A DNA stretch of 64,000 nucleotides, from contig NZ_FUZV01000001.1 of NCBI RefSeq assembly GCF_900167565.1, forward strand, positions 992,001 through 1,056,000, read 5' to 3'. Below, piece after piece: positions 36,643-45,263 of this stretch (position 1 is the stretch's first letter; each line of letters starts with the position of its first letter). The notes beneath the pieces are model-generated. The model was not told the DNA's origin. It ran no database searches and was given only the letters and a program-made list of their open reading frames with translations. Made by a program: the position numbers and the translations under genes. This DNA is from Pseudoxanthomonas indica. GTDB taxonomy: Bacteria; Pseudomonadota; Gammaproteobacteria; Xanthomonadales; Xanthomonadaceae.

Positions 36643-37489
36643 TGCACATCTACCCGAGGTCGCCTCCGCGCCGGAGGAAGATTGGGGTCGGGCGCTGGCC
36701 GCGCTGCCCCTGGAATCGCCGCCCGAAGGCGGTTGGAATCGCGTTGCCGCGCATTTGCCGCGTCGCCGTTCGCCTGCCCGCCTGTGGGTGCCGGCCGCGC
36801 TGGCGGCATCGCTGGCGCTGCTGCTGGTTGCGCCGTGGAAGACCCAGCAGCAGGCGCCGTCCGCACCGGATGTCGTGGCCAGCCAACCGCCCACGACGAA
36901 CGTGGCGCCGCCACCGTCGATGACGCCGCCGCCCGCTGTCCAACCTGCCACGACAGCCTCGGTTATCGCCGCGACCGAGCCGGCCACTCAACCTGTTGCA
37001 CCGGTCAGCAAGGATCGGTCCGCACCAACTGCCGGCGAATCCGCGCACGCGCCCAGCACCGACCCATCACTGGCCAGCATTCAACTGGCTGCGACCGTTT
37101 CAGCCGACGCCACATCCATGGATAAGGAAGGCGCAATTCCCGCAGGAGCGGACGCCAACCCGCCAACGGCTGTCGCGAGCCAGCAACCAACATCACCTTC
37201 GCAAGAGGATCTGTATGCCGAATCGGCAAGGCTGGAAGCACTGCTTTCGCAGATTCGCGATGACCGCGTGTCCAGCGGTACGGCGATGGCGCTCAGTGCC
37301 GAGTTGCACGACCGCATAAGCGGCGTTGACGCCGCGCTGTCACAACCGGACCTGGATGCCGGCCAGCGCCTTGCCTTGTGGCGCGAGCGCGTGGCCACCC
37401 TGCAACGCCTGACCGGCGTGGAAAGTACCCAACGCTGGATGGCGGCCAACGGTTATCGCGCCGACGGCCAGGTCGCCCAGATCTATTGA
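36635..37489 (+). CDS. probable anti-sigma factor, single-pass membrane protein
   Basis: 284 residues. The N-terminal ~45 are cytoplasmic and acidic (EDWGRALAALPLESPPEGGW), as in sigma-binding domains, though no zinc HxxxCxxC motif is present. One membrane helix follows at ~49-67 (LWVPAALAASLALLLVAPW). The outer part is a long Pro/Ala/Thr/Ser-rich linker (residues ~70-190) and a helical end (EDLYAESARLEALLSQIRDD, LWRERVATLQRL). Overlap with the ECF sigma gene and the topology support an anti-sigma role; sequence alone does not prove it. The periplasmic helical end could be the sensing part. Confidence 0.75.
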   Translation: MPDAHLPEVASAPEEDWGRALAALPLESPPEGGWNRVAAHLPRRRSPARLWVPAALAASLALLLVAPWKTQQQAPSAPDVVASQPPTTNVAPPPSMTPPPAVQPATTASVIAATEPATQPVAPVSKDRSAPTAGESAHAPSTDPSLASIQLAATVSADATSMDKEGAIPAGADANPPTAVASQQPTSPSQEDLYAESARLEALLSQIRDDRVSSGTAMALSAELHDRISGVDAALSQPDLDAGQRLALWRERVATLQRLTGVESTQRWMAANGYRADGQVAQIY

Positions 37490-37526
37490 TTCCCTGACGC
37501 ACCCCATTGTTCATCACGAGGTCTGC

Positions 37527-38897
37527 ATGAAACGCCGCATCCGCCAACTGAGCATTGCCGCCCTGGCGCTGGCCACCGGGCTGGTTTTCGCCTCGCAGGC
37601 CCAGGACGACGCTGCCAGCGCCGCCAAACGCAAGGAGCTGGATTCGGCGCGCGCCGAGTTGCAACGCGCCGCCAAGCGCGTGGCCGATCTTTCACGCGAC
37701 GAGGAAATCGCCTCGATGCGCAAGCGCATCGAGCTCAAACCGATGCTCGGCGTGCTGCTGGCCCCTGACCCGCAAGTCGGTGTGCGCATCACCGGCGTCA
37801 CCCCCGACGGTGGCGCCGCCCGCGCCGGGCTGCGTGCCGGCGACCAGCTGATCAAGATCGATGACAAGGCCATCGCCGGACAGAACCCCGAACAGCGCCT
37901 GGCCAGTGCGCGCGCGCGCTTGGGCGAAATCCAGGCCGGCAAGCCGGTCTCGGTGGTCTATCGGCGTGGTCCGCAGGAAACGAAAGTCGGCATCGAGCCG
38001 CAACCCGGACGACCGGTGATGGTGTTCACCGATGACGGCGCAGGTCCGGGCGCGCGGCAGACCCGGATAGTCATGTCCCCTGACGGCAACAATGTCGAAA
38101 CCGTCAACGATGTCGGCGCGGACTTCGGATTCGACTACAACTTCGACTTCAACTTCGACGACATGGATTTCAATTCCGCCGAGTTGGCCATCACCCCGGA
38201 AATCCAGCGCGAACTGATGCGCGTGCGCGAACTGTCCGACTGCGATGGCGAAGACTGCGTGGCGCTGCCGCGCCTGGCCGAGGCCTTCCGCTGGAACGGG
38301 CTCAACCTGTCCTCGATTGACCCGCAGCTGGGCCGCTATTTCGGCACCGACAGCGGGGTGCTGGTCCTGTCCACCGGCGAAGACCTGGCCAACCTGCAAG
38401 CGGGCGATGTGATCAAGCGCGTCGACGGCAAACCGGTCAACACGCCCCGCGAGGTGATGGAATCGCTGCGCGGGCGGCCTGCCGACAGCAGCGTCAAAGT
38501 GGAGTACCTGCGCGATCGCAAGACAGCCAGCGCGATGGTGAAGATTCCCCGCGCCATGCCGCTGCGGATTCCGGTGCCGCCCGCGCCGCCGGCGCCGCCC
38601 GCAGCCCCTGCCGCACCTGCTGCACCTCCGGCCGCGATGGCGGCGCCGCCCGCACCGCCTGCCCTCGCTCCCAAGGCGATACCAGCACCGCCTGCAGCTC
38701 CCTCGGCGCCCAGTTGGGTGCAGCACGGCAAGCAGGTTGTCATCGTGGACAAGGATGGCAAGCGCTACGAATACAGCCATGGCGCCGCGCCTGCAGCGCC
38801 AGCGCCACCGGCTCCGCCTGCCGCTGCCCCGAAGGCGCCGAAAGCGCCTTCCGCGCCACCGCCACCGCCGCCACCTGCTTCGGGCATCCCCGTGTGA
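37527..38897 (+). CDS. exported double-PDZ protein with Pro/Ala-rich tail
   Basis: 456 residues with a signal peptide (MKRRIRQLSIAALALATGLV, cleavage near ASQAQ). A Lys/Glu/Arg-rich coiled coil (residues ~30-68) is followed by a PDZ domain at ~72-155 (GVRITGVTPDGGAARAGLRA), an unusual Asp/Phe/Asn-rich strip at ~199-216, a second PDZ-like domain at ~255-350 (GVLVLSTGEDLANLQAGDVI), and a Pro/Ala-rich tail that holds a short basic insert (HGKQVVIVDKDGKRYEYSHG). No protease domain or catalytic triad is present, unlike DegP or RseP. Its place after sigma and anti-sigma genes suggests a role in envelope-stress sensing or as a target of the sigma factor. Confidence 0.82.
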   Translation: MKRRIRQLSIAALALATGLVFASQAQDDAASAAKRKELDSARAELQRAAKRVADLSRDEEIASMRKRIELKPMLGVLLAPDPQVGVRITGVTPDGGAARAGLRAGDQLIKIDDKAIAGQNPEQRLASARARLGEIQAGKPVSVVYRRGPQETKVGIEPQPGRPVMVFTDDGAGPGARQTRIVMSPDGNNVETVNDVGADFGFDYNFDFNFDDMDFNSAELAITPEIQRELMRVRELSDCDGEDCVALPRLAEAFRWNGLNLSSIDPQLGRYFGTDSGVLVLSTGEDLANLQAGDVIKRVDGKPVNTPREVMESLRGRPADSSVKVEYLRDRKTASAMVKIPRAMPLRIPVPPAPPAPPAAPAAPAAPPAAMAAPPAPPALAPKAIPAPPAAPSAPSWVQHGKQVVIVDKDGKRYEYSHGAAPAAPAPPAPPAAAPKAPKAPSAPPPPPPPASGIPV

Positions 38898-38915
38898 TCA
38901 CCGACATCGCAACAC

Positions 38916-38952
38916 GCAGCGGTCGGCCCGGATCGTCCGGACCGACCGCTGC
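38916..38952. terminator. long hairpin between convergent genes
   Basis: An 11-base perfect stem (GCAGCGGTCGG/CCGACCGCTGC), one C-A mismatch, then CCGGA/TCCGG with TCG loop. No T-run, but the position between convergent genes suggests bidirectional termination. Confidence 0.6.
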
Positions 38953-38969
38953 ATTCCCCTGAAACCCGG

Positions 38970-39938
38970 CTATTTCGCGGCGGTTGCCTGCGCCGGTGCC
39001 GGCGCCGGCACGACCCACTTGGCGAACACCGCATCGATATCCGCATCGGCCACCGTCTTGCCTTCTTCCAGTGACCCGGCCTGGGTGAACAGCGGAATGA
39101 TCATCGCCATGCCGTCGATCTTGGTTTTCAGGTGCACGCCCGTGTCGTGGCTGAGAAAGCGATCCCAGCGCGAGCGGACTTTCGCCCAATAACCCCGGGT
39201 CGCTTCCCAATAGGCGTAGGCCGGCTTGAAGTTGGTCTCGGTCGTCTTCTGGTAGTCGTTGAAACCGAATTCGCGCGCGAGCGCCACCTGTGTGCCGTCC
39301 GGCTTGCGCAATACCTTGGTGTTGAACTGTTCGTGGGTCCAGCCGCCGGGCGTCAGCGTGTGCCGGTTGATCACCGACATGGCGTTGTAATCGCTGCGCT
39401 GGGTGTACTCGCGGCGCGGCAGCGGTCGCCAGCTCAGATCGCTGGTCCAGGTGGCGTTGCCTTCGCGGTAGTCCCAGCGTCCGGTGCCGCAGTAGCGCGG
39501 AGCGTCGCTGACTTCGTAGACGCACTGGGTCCATGCATGGCGGGTCACGTCCGCGGGAATCTGCCGGCGCGTCCAGGTTTGATCGGCAGTGAACTCGAAG
39601 CGTTGCGGCGCCTCGTAGGTCCAGTCCTGTCGCCAATGCTTGGTGACGTGACCGGACTTCGGATCGACCAGGATGTGCTGCAGCACGATACGGGTGGGCG
39701 TGTCTTCCACCACGATGACCGTCTCGTCACCCCCGCTGCGCATCGCCGCATGCCGCTCGTAGCCGGGCTGCAGCAACACGGTTTCATCAAAGGCGAAATC
39801 AACCAGGTACTCGCCTTGCATCGCCAGGATGGATTGGTGATCGCGCGTCCGGTCTGCGCTGCCCGCATCCTGCGCGGCAGCCTGTCCGGCCAGCACGCCC
39901 AGGGCCAACATCAGGGTTGGGCGAAGCATCGGGTTCAT
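38970..39938 (-). CDS. DUF6607-type secreted protein in haem operon
   Basis: 322 residues with a signal peptide (MNPMLRPTLMLALGVLAGQAAAQ). The mature part is rich in Trp, Tyr, Arg and Thr with repeated aromatic pairs (KHWRQDWTYEAPQRFEF, GRWDYREGNATWTSDLSWR), consistent with a beta-rich periplasmic or outer-membrane-associated protein. It resembles DUF6607, a family of unknown function. The chosen ATG has an AGGAAA ribosome site; it lies eight bases after the HemS-like gene's stop codon. The gene is last in a Fur-boxed haem-uptake operon, so a role in haem acquisition is inferred. A longer upstream start is rejected because it runs into the previous gene. Confidence 0.7.
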   Translation of the reverse strand: MNPMLRPTLMLALGVLAGQAAAQDAGSADRTRDHQSILAMQGEYLVDFAFDETVLLQPGYERHAAMRSGGDETVIVVEDTPTRIVLQHILVDPKSGHVTKHWRQDWTYEAPQRFEFTADQTWTRRQIPADVTRHAWTQCVYEVSDAPRYCGTGRWDYREGNATWTSDLSWRPLPRREYTQRSDYNAMSVINRHTLTPGGWTHEQFNTKVLRKPDGTQVALAREFGFNDYQKTTETNFKPAYAYWEATRGYWAKVRSRWDRFLSHDTGVHLKTKIDGMAMIIPLFTQAGSLEEGKTVADADIDAVFAKWVVPAPAPAQATAAK

Positions 39939-39946
39939 ACGTTTCC

Positions 39947-40582
39947 TCATTCGGGTCGTTGGTTCCAGGGAATGACGGCGTCCGCATAGGCAGCGCCGCT
40001 GAATATCACGGGTTCGCGGGAAGCGGCTTTTGCACAGCAGCATTCATCGGCCAGGGCCTCGCCTTCGGCGCTTTCGGCGCGGGCGATTTCTCGCGCGGTG
40101 GACGCCCCCAGATGTGAGAGCGACGCCAGGCTGGCAGCCAACACATCACGCCCGTCATCGCGACGCACCGCATGCAGGTGCAGCACCGCCGCCCTCCACT
40201 GTTCACCACGCAGGCGACCGGCAAGGCGTCGCCACAAGCGCTCACCCACGCCCGCGCAAACTTCGCCTCCCTGCTCTTTCGGAAGTCCTGCCAGCAGCCG
40301 GTCCCAGGCCAGGAAGTCACTGTCCGGCAGCAGATAGACCTGCCAGCAACAGCGGCCCTGGCCATCGAAAAAGTGCAGGGCCTCGCGCAATCCATCGCTG
40401 TCCAGCCCCGCATGCACGGCAACGCGCGTTGCACGCGCCCAACCGCCCAACTCGCTTCCATGGTCGGCGCGGTAAAGACAAAGCACGGCGCCCAGTTCGG
40501 CCAGTTGCCGGGGCATGGGCAACGCGCCTGCCGACTGGATGTCGGTCAATTCCCAGCTCGTCGGCAGCGCGCGCAGGCTCAT
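39947..40582 (-). CDS. HemS/ChuS-like haem-utilisation protein (single domain)
   Basis: 211 residues related to cytoplasmic haem-binding proteins of the HemS/ChuS/HutX type. The segment GGWARATRVAVHAGLDSDGL followed by REALHFFDGQGRCCWQVYLL corresponds to a core repeat of that family. Full HemS carries two such repeats (~340 residues); this protein has one. Its C-terminus has an unusual cluster of cysteines (ADECCCAKAA). It starts two bases after the TonB receptor's stop codon. It may accept haem after transport, but whether it degrades it cannot be told. Confidence 0.65.
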   Translation of the reverse strand: MSLRALPTSWELTDIQSAGALPMPRQLAELGAVLCLYRADHGSELGGWARATRVAVHAGLDSDGLREALHFFDGQGRCCWQVYLLPDSDFLAWDRLLAGLPKEQGGEVCAGVGERLWRRLAGRLRGEQWRAAVLHLHAVRRDDGRDVLAASLASLSHLGASTAREIARAESAEGEALADECCCAKAASREPVIFSGAAYADAVIPWNQRPE

Positions 40583-40584
40583 GG

Positions 40585-42810
40585 CTACCAGCTCACGGCC
40601 AGGCTGGCGGACACCGTGCGACCTGGGGCGGTGTAACGATCCAGTGTTCGGCTGGTGGTCAACGGCACGACGGCCAGGTTGCCGGCCTCGAAGTAGCGAC
40701 GGTCACCCAGATTGAGGACACCGAAGTTCAGCTTCGCGCCCGCTGCGAAATCCCAGTGCGCGTAGAGGTCGAGCACGCCGTAGCCGGGCGCCTGGTACAC
40801 ATTCGCTGCACTGGATTCGTCTTTCTGGCTGACAAACCGACCCACCAGCTCGGCGCCCCACTGCTCACGGTCATAGGCAACACCCAACGTCGCCGTCAGG
40901 GGGTCCACGCTATCCAGCCAGGTGTCGTTGGTCTCGTCCTTGCCGCGCGACCACGCCGCTGCAGCCTGCAGCGACCAGCCAGCCAGGGCATCGGACAAGA
41001 TGCCCAGCTCGACGCCTCCCTTGAACTCGGCGCCATAGATCTTGGCCTCGTCAATGTTGCGCGACTGATACACCATCAGGCCTTCGGCATTGAAGCCGAC
41101 AAAACCGGTCGACTCGATGAAGTCCTTGTACTTGTTCCCATACACCGTCAGCCCGGCATACACCGCGTCGGTGGAATAGCGCAGCCCCAGTTCGATACCG
41201 TCACTGGTTTCCGGCTTGAGGTCCGGGTTGGCGATCGCGGTGTACCCAAACTGCACGTTGGTGAAGCCGATGTTGACGTCGTTGTAGGGCGGTGAACGGA
41301 AGCCCCGTGCGTAGCTGCCGAACAGCGACCAGTCGTCGTTGAAGTGCCACACCACACCGAACTTCGGCGAGACGCTGGTTTCGTTCAAATCGGACACCGC
41401 AACGCCCGGATTGTCTTCGGCAAAGATGTTGTCGAGTTCCGGATTGAGCCGGTAGTGGTCTACGCGCACACCGGGTACCAGCCGGAGGCGTCCGTCCACC
41501 AGGCTTATCTCGTCCTGTACGTACAGGGCGGCCACCGTGGTCTTGCTGATCGGAAAATCGCGCACCGGGAAGTTGTCCGGCGCCATCACCGGCGTCTCGA
41601 CGCCGGTCAACGGGAAGGTCCGCAGGCCGTCGCGCTTCTGCTGGGTCTCGGTCCAGGAAACGTCCAGACCGTAGGACAGATCATGCTGGGCGTTGCCGGT
41701 CATGAACGATTTGCGCAGGTTGGCCTGCAGGCCATACATGCGCTGGTCGAAGTCAAACTCGCGCTCGCGTATGTCGCGCAAGGTCGGCGGCGGCAGCGTC
41801 CTCTCTTCCCGGGTGTACTGGGTCGTCTGGCTATCCTGGCGATACAGCTGCCAGTCCAGATGATCGGCCCAGGCTGCCTCCATGTTGTCCCAGGTGTGCG
41901 CAAGCGAGACACGCGCGCGGCTCTGGTGATCCCTGGCCGTGACAGAGGTGTTGTTCGCCCCCGTCAACGCCTGCAGGCCCTGCGACGTGAGCAGATTCGT
42001 GTCTGCATCATCTTCGTTGCCTTCCACCGTCAGGGTGAATCGCTGATCCTGCTGTGGCGCGTAGACAAGTTTGGTCAGCAGGCTTCGGCCATCGCGCTCC
42101 TGTGGATTTGGCTTGGTGCGCAGCGAACCGGTACCACCCACTTCGGCCATGTTCTCGGTTTCCTGCCCCTGACGGTGGCCCGCCACGACCATGCCGCTCC
42201 AGCGCTCGCCTCCAAACGCGGCAGTCGCGCCACCAAACAAGCCGTTCCAGCTGCCGTCGTAGCCCAGCTTGAGGCCGAAGTAGCTGCCCTTTCCATCCGA
42301 CAGGTAGTCGGAGGGATCCTTGGTGATGAAAGACACCACGCCGCCCAGTGCGTCGGATCCATACAAGGAGCTGGAAGGACCGCGGACGATCTCTACCTGC
42401 TTCAACGTATCGAGATCGACGAAATTGCGGTTGGCATTGGAGAAGCTGCCGATTGAGAAGGAGTCCGAGACGGCAATGCCGTCAACCTGGACACGTACCC
42501 GATTGCCACCCAGGCCGCGGATGCGGATGTCGCCAATGCCGAAGCGTCCGAAACTGGAGGTCACCGAGATACCTGGTTCGTACAGCACCAGTTCTCTCAG
42601 GTCCCTGACCAGGCGGTCATCCAGTTGCTCGCGATCGATGACGCTGACCGTATTCGGGACATCGGAGATCACACGTTCGCCACGCGTGGCGGTGACCTGC
42701 ACGCGATCAAACTCATTCGGGGAACTGGCGGCGTCCATCGGCGTTTCCGCCCGCGCCAAACTGGCACAGGCAAGCCAAAGAGCGGCCGTGAGCGGGGGGG
42801 TACGCATCAT
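40585..42810 (-). CDS. TonB-dependent haem/haemoglobin receptor
   Basis: A 741-residue outer-membrane receptor. Signal peptide residues 1-21 (ALWLACASLARAE), a plug at ~32-150 (FDRVQVTATRGERVISDVPN, IRIRGLGGNRVRVQVDGIAV, IVRGPSSSLYGSDALGGVVS), then a 22-strand barrel ending in SASLAVSW. The haem-receptor box is present in variant form: FRSPPYNDVNIG followed by ANPDLKPETS (the FRAP-NPDL motifs). It lies 170 bases downstream of hemP and shares its Fur box. Substrate is most likely haem or haemoproteins. Confidence 0.92.
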   Translation of the reverse strand: MMRTPPLTAALWLACASLARAETPMDAASSPNEFDRVQVTATRGERVISDVPNTVSVIDREQLDDRLVRDLRELVLYEPGISVTSSFGRFGIGDIRIRGLGGNRVRVQVDGIAVSDSFSIGSFSNANRNFVDLDTLKQVEIVRGPSSSLYGSDALGGVVSFITKDPSDYLSDGKGSYFGLKLGYDGSWNGLFGGATAAFGGERWSGMVVAGHRQGQETENMAEVGGTGSLRTKPNPQERDGRSLLTKLVYAPQQDQRFTLTVEGNEDDADTNLLTSQGLQALTGANNTSVTARDHQSRARVSLAHTWDNMEAAWADHLDWQLYRQDSQTTQYTREERTLPPPTLRDIREREFDFDQRMYGLQANLRKSFMTGNAQHDLSYGLDVSWTETQQKRDGLRTFPLTGVETPVMAPDNFPVRDFPISKTTVAALYVQDEISLVDGRLRLVPGVRVDHYRLNPELDNIFAEDNPGVAVSDLNETSVSPKFGVVWHFNDDWSLFGSYARGFRSPPYNDVNIGFTNVQFGYTAIANPDLKPETSDGIELGLRYSTDAVYAGLTVYGNKYKDFIESTGFVGFNAEGLMVYQSRNIDEAKIYGAEFKGGVELGILSDALAGWSLQAAAAWSRGKDETNDTWLDSVDPLTATLGVAYDREQWGAELVGRFVSQKDESSAANVYQAPGYGVLDLYAHWDFAAGAKLNFGVLNLGDRRYFEAGNLAVVPLTTSRTLDRYTAPGRTVSASLAVSW

Positions 42811-42980
42811 CGGTGCAGCTTTCCTTAGTTTCGGTGGTGAAACCCAGAAGGCTGGCGGCCGGTGGAGAGAGGACCGATGGCTGGCGCCCAGGCGAGAGTG
42901 GTCACCGCCGCTGCGGCCCGCCCCGAGGGAGAGGGAACGTGGCGCAGCCGCGACGGCAGTGTGCTTGGAAGGTGCGAGCT

Positions 42981-43181
42981 TTACTTGGTGAGAATCAGCT
43001 TGTCGTTGCTGGTATGGCGCAGGCGATACACCTTGTCGCCGTGGCGGATCAGGATTTCGCGCTGCCCTTTGAGCAGGGATTCGCTGTCCAGCGTGTCGTC
43101 ACCGAACAATGTTTGCGGCGGCAGACGTTCGCGCATCGGCATGGGTTCGACAATCGGCAGAGAGGTCACGTTGGCGGTCAT
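42981..43181 (-). CDS. hemP: haemin uptake protein HemP
   Basis: 66 residues with the HemP/HmuP core near the C-terminus: SESLLKGQREILIRHGDKVYRLRHTSNDKLILTK region (positions ~33-66), in which the LLKG and YRLR elements are conserved. HemP proteins are small activators that, with Fur/Irr-type regulation, allow expression of the adjacent haem receptor. A Fur box lies 31 bases upstream of the ATG. Confidence 0.92.
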   Translation of the reverse strand: MTANVTSLPIVEPMPMRERLPPQTLFGDDTLDSESLLKGQREILIRHGDKVYRLRHTSNDKLILTK

Positions 43182-43212
43182 CTGGGAAGCTCCGGGGAGG
43201 AACGATTCAGAT

Positions 43213-43231
43213 GATAATGATTCTCATTCGG
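43213..43231. promoter_or_regulatory. Fur box upstream of hemP
   Basis: GATAATGATTCTCATTCGG matches 14 of 19 bases of the classical Fur box (GATAATGATAATCATTATC), including the whole left half. It lies 31 bases before the hemP ATG, where it would cover the promoter. Iron-replete repression of hemP, the receptor and the downstream genes follows. Confidence 0.85.
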
Positions 43232-43452
43232 TAGTCAACAGGCAATTGGGGGTCTTCCCGAATGCCGGATCCAGGCGCTAGGGAATGCCGGGCTGAATGT
43301 TGAATCGGCAGGTGCGTGCCGGAGGCCTTCGCTGGGACCGGACAAGAAGGTGGCCACCATCGCAGTGACCGAGTGGGGCTGGACGGTGCGGGTTCTCGCG
43401 AAGGAACGGGCGACCGATACAGCGGACAACCCTAGAGATGTGCGGCTGTCGA

Positions 43453-44211
43453 TCAGTCGGCGTCGCGACGCAGGAAATCCGTAAGACCAAGCATTAGGAA
43501 GACGAGCCCGCCAGCAAGTCCCGCCATGACCGCCACGCCCATTTTCTGTCCTTCTCCAGCCAGAACTTGCATGGGCATCGACCAAGGGTACCAGTGCCCG
43601 AACCGTGCAGACTGGGCGATCAGGAAGCCGGCGACGGTAGCCGTCATGCCACTGGCGACCGCCACGGTGAAACTGCTCCAGCGAATGGAAATCCACGTAT
43701 GCAGACTGATCATGAAAACGCTGGCGGCGAAGATTGCGGCGCCCCGAGACATCAGGAAATTCCATGGCGCGGGCCCCGACACGCCGAGCGGGTTGTGCAG
43801 TTGAACCATCACCGCGCCACCCAGAGGTATCAGCAACATCAGGACACCTGTTGCAAGAAAGACGAGCGCCAGCAATACCAGCCACTTGGCCAGGTAGTGC
43901 GCGCCGCGCGGGAACGGCAGCGCCAACAGATGCTTCCATTGCCGTTCGCTGTGCTCCAGTCCGGCCAGGAGCGCGGATTGCAGGGTGATGTACAGCGGCA
44001 ACATCAGAAACGCCCAGAGCACGAGCACGGCTTGGGCAAAGCGCTGCCAGGCCTGCGCACCGTCCTGCATGGGCGCTGCATTTCCGCTGAGCAGCAATTG
44101 CAGCACACAAAGGCAAACTACGAGCGCCGGCGCAATGAAGCTCAGGCGCCACGCCAGGGTACCGCGGACCTTGACCTGTTCTGCCGCCAGGGCGCGCAGC
44201 ACATGCTTCAT
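43453..44211 (-). CDS. ABC transporter permease, ABC-2/lantibiotic-immunity type
   Basis: 252 residues with six hydrophobic segments (SFIAPALVVCLCVLQLLL, AVLVLWAFLMLPLYITLQSAL, LLALVFLATGVLMLLIPLGG and others). The order and the SERQWKHLLALPFPRGAHYLAKW segment resemble permeases of the LanEG/MutE group, which protect against peptide antibiotics or export lipids. It overlaps the ATPase gene by four bases (ATGA). No biosynthesis genes are near, so the substrate is open. Confidence 0.82.
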   Translation of the reverse strand: MKHVLRALAAEQVKVRGTLAWRLSFIAPALVVCLCVLQLLLSGNAAPMQDGAQAWQRFAQAVLVLWAFLMLPLYITLQSALLAGLEHSERQWKHLLALPFPRGAHYLAKWLVLLALVFLATGVLMLLIPLGGAVMVQLHNPLGVSGPAPWNFLMSRGAAIFAASVFMISLHTWISIRWSSFTVAVASGMTATVAGFLIAQSARFGHWYPWSMPMQVLAGEGQKMGVAVMAGLAGGLVFLMLGLTDFLRRDAD

Positions 44212-45125
44212 GCTGCCTGTTCCAATTCGTCCGGCGCTTCGGTCAGGGCGAAGAACAGGGATTCCAGCGAAGCCACTTCCCTCGCCAGATGCGAAACGCC
44301 GATGCGCTGGCAGACGAGCAGTCGATTGATGTCCTGCTCGTTGCGCCCGCCCAACTGGACTTTCAGGCCTTCGGCATCGATTTCGCTCACCCTTTCACCG
44401 GCCTGGGCCAAGGTGTAGGCGGCCTGCACGGGATCGTCGCAGCGAATCTGCAGCTTCGGTCGCGCGCGCGCCCGCAGTTCCTCGAGCGTCCCCTGGAAGC
44501 GCAACTGTCCGGCTTGCAACACGCCGACGTGATGCGCGATGACTTCGACCTCACTCAGAAGATGGCTGGAAACGAAGATCGTGACGCCTTGGGTGGCCAG
44601 GTCACGCAGCAGACGACGCATGTCGAGAATGCCAGCAGGGTCGAGCCCGTTGGTGGGCTCATCCAGTATCAGCAGACGCGGCGCCGGCAGCAGACTGAGC
44701 GCCAACGCCAATCGTTGGCGCATGCCCAGGGAATACTCGCGCACCCGGCGCTCGCCGGCCTCGCGCAAGCCCACCTGTTCCAGCACTTCATCGATGCGCG
44801 TGGCGGGCAAGGCCAGCAGACGTCGTGTCACCTCCAGGTTCTGACGCCCGCTGAGATGCTGATAAAGCGAAGGTGATTCCACCAGTGCGCCCACGCGCGC
44901 AAGCGGCTCGCGTTGGTTCCGCGAAAGTGGCGCGCCGAACAGGCGTACCTGACCGGCGTCGGGCCGCAGCAAATCCAGCAGCATGCGGACGGTGGTGGTC
45001 TTGCCCGCGCCGTTGGGGCCGAGGAACCCGTAGACGCAGCCCACGGGCACGTTCAGGCAAAGCGAACGGACGCCGAAACCCCCCGGAAAACGCTTGCACA
45101 GATCGGTGGTCTGGATGGCATACAT
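44208..45125 (-). CDS. ABC transporter ATP-binding protein
   Basis: 305 residues. Walker A GPNGAGKTTT at residues ~36-45, signature YSLGMRQRL at ~132, Walker B LLILDEPTNGLDP at ~151 and the H-loop in VSSHLLSEVEV. The C-terminal ~90 residues form an accessory domain typical of lantibiotic/CcmA-type ATPases. It drives the permease encoded next. A seven-base dyad (ACTGCGC/GCGCAGT, 45134-45158) lies just upstream of the start and could be an operator. Confidence 0.93.
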   Translation of the reverse strand: MYAIQTTDLCKRFPGGFGVRSLCLNVPVGCVYGFLGPNGAGKTTTVRMLLDLLRPDAGQVRLFGAPLSRNQREPLARVGALVESPSLYQHLSGRQNLEVTRRLLALPATRIDEVLEQVGLREAGERRVREYSLGMRQRLALALSLLPAPRLLILDEPTNGLDPAGILDMRRLLRDLATQGVTIFVSSHLLSEVEVIAHHVGVLQAGQLRFQGTLEELRARARPKLQIRCDDPVQAAYTLAQAGERVSEIDAEGLKVQLGGRNEQDINRLLVCQRIGVSHLAREVASLESLFFALTEAPDELEQAA

Positions 45126-45133
45126 CGAGGCGG

Positions 45134-45158
45134 ACTGCGCGTCAGGGGAGTGCGCAGT
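45134..45158. promoter_or_regulatory. inverted repeat before the ABC exporter genes
   Basis: ACTGCGC/GCGCAGT with an 11-base spacer, nine bases upstream of the ATPase ATG. Candidate operator or leader hairpin; the rest of the 138-base gap shows nothing clear. Confidence 0.3.
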
Positions 45159-45263
45159 ATCCGCAGGCTATGCAGCGGCTCTCCCCTGCCGGGAGTCACG
45201 CCGTGCCATCAGTCATGCAGACCAAACGCCTGATGTCAGTGGTCACCCGGCGGCAGGAAACGA

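Noticed and set aside
43182..43452. Small gene between the Fur box and the ABC permease gene.
   Set aside because: Frames here are shadows of the permease frame with no ribosome site or recognisable product. Apart from the Fur box nothing is seen.
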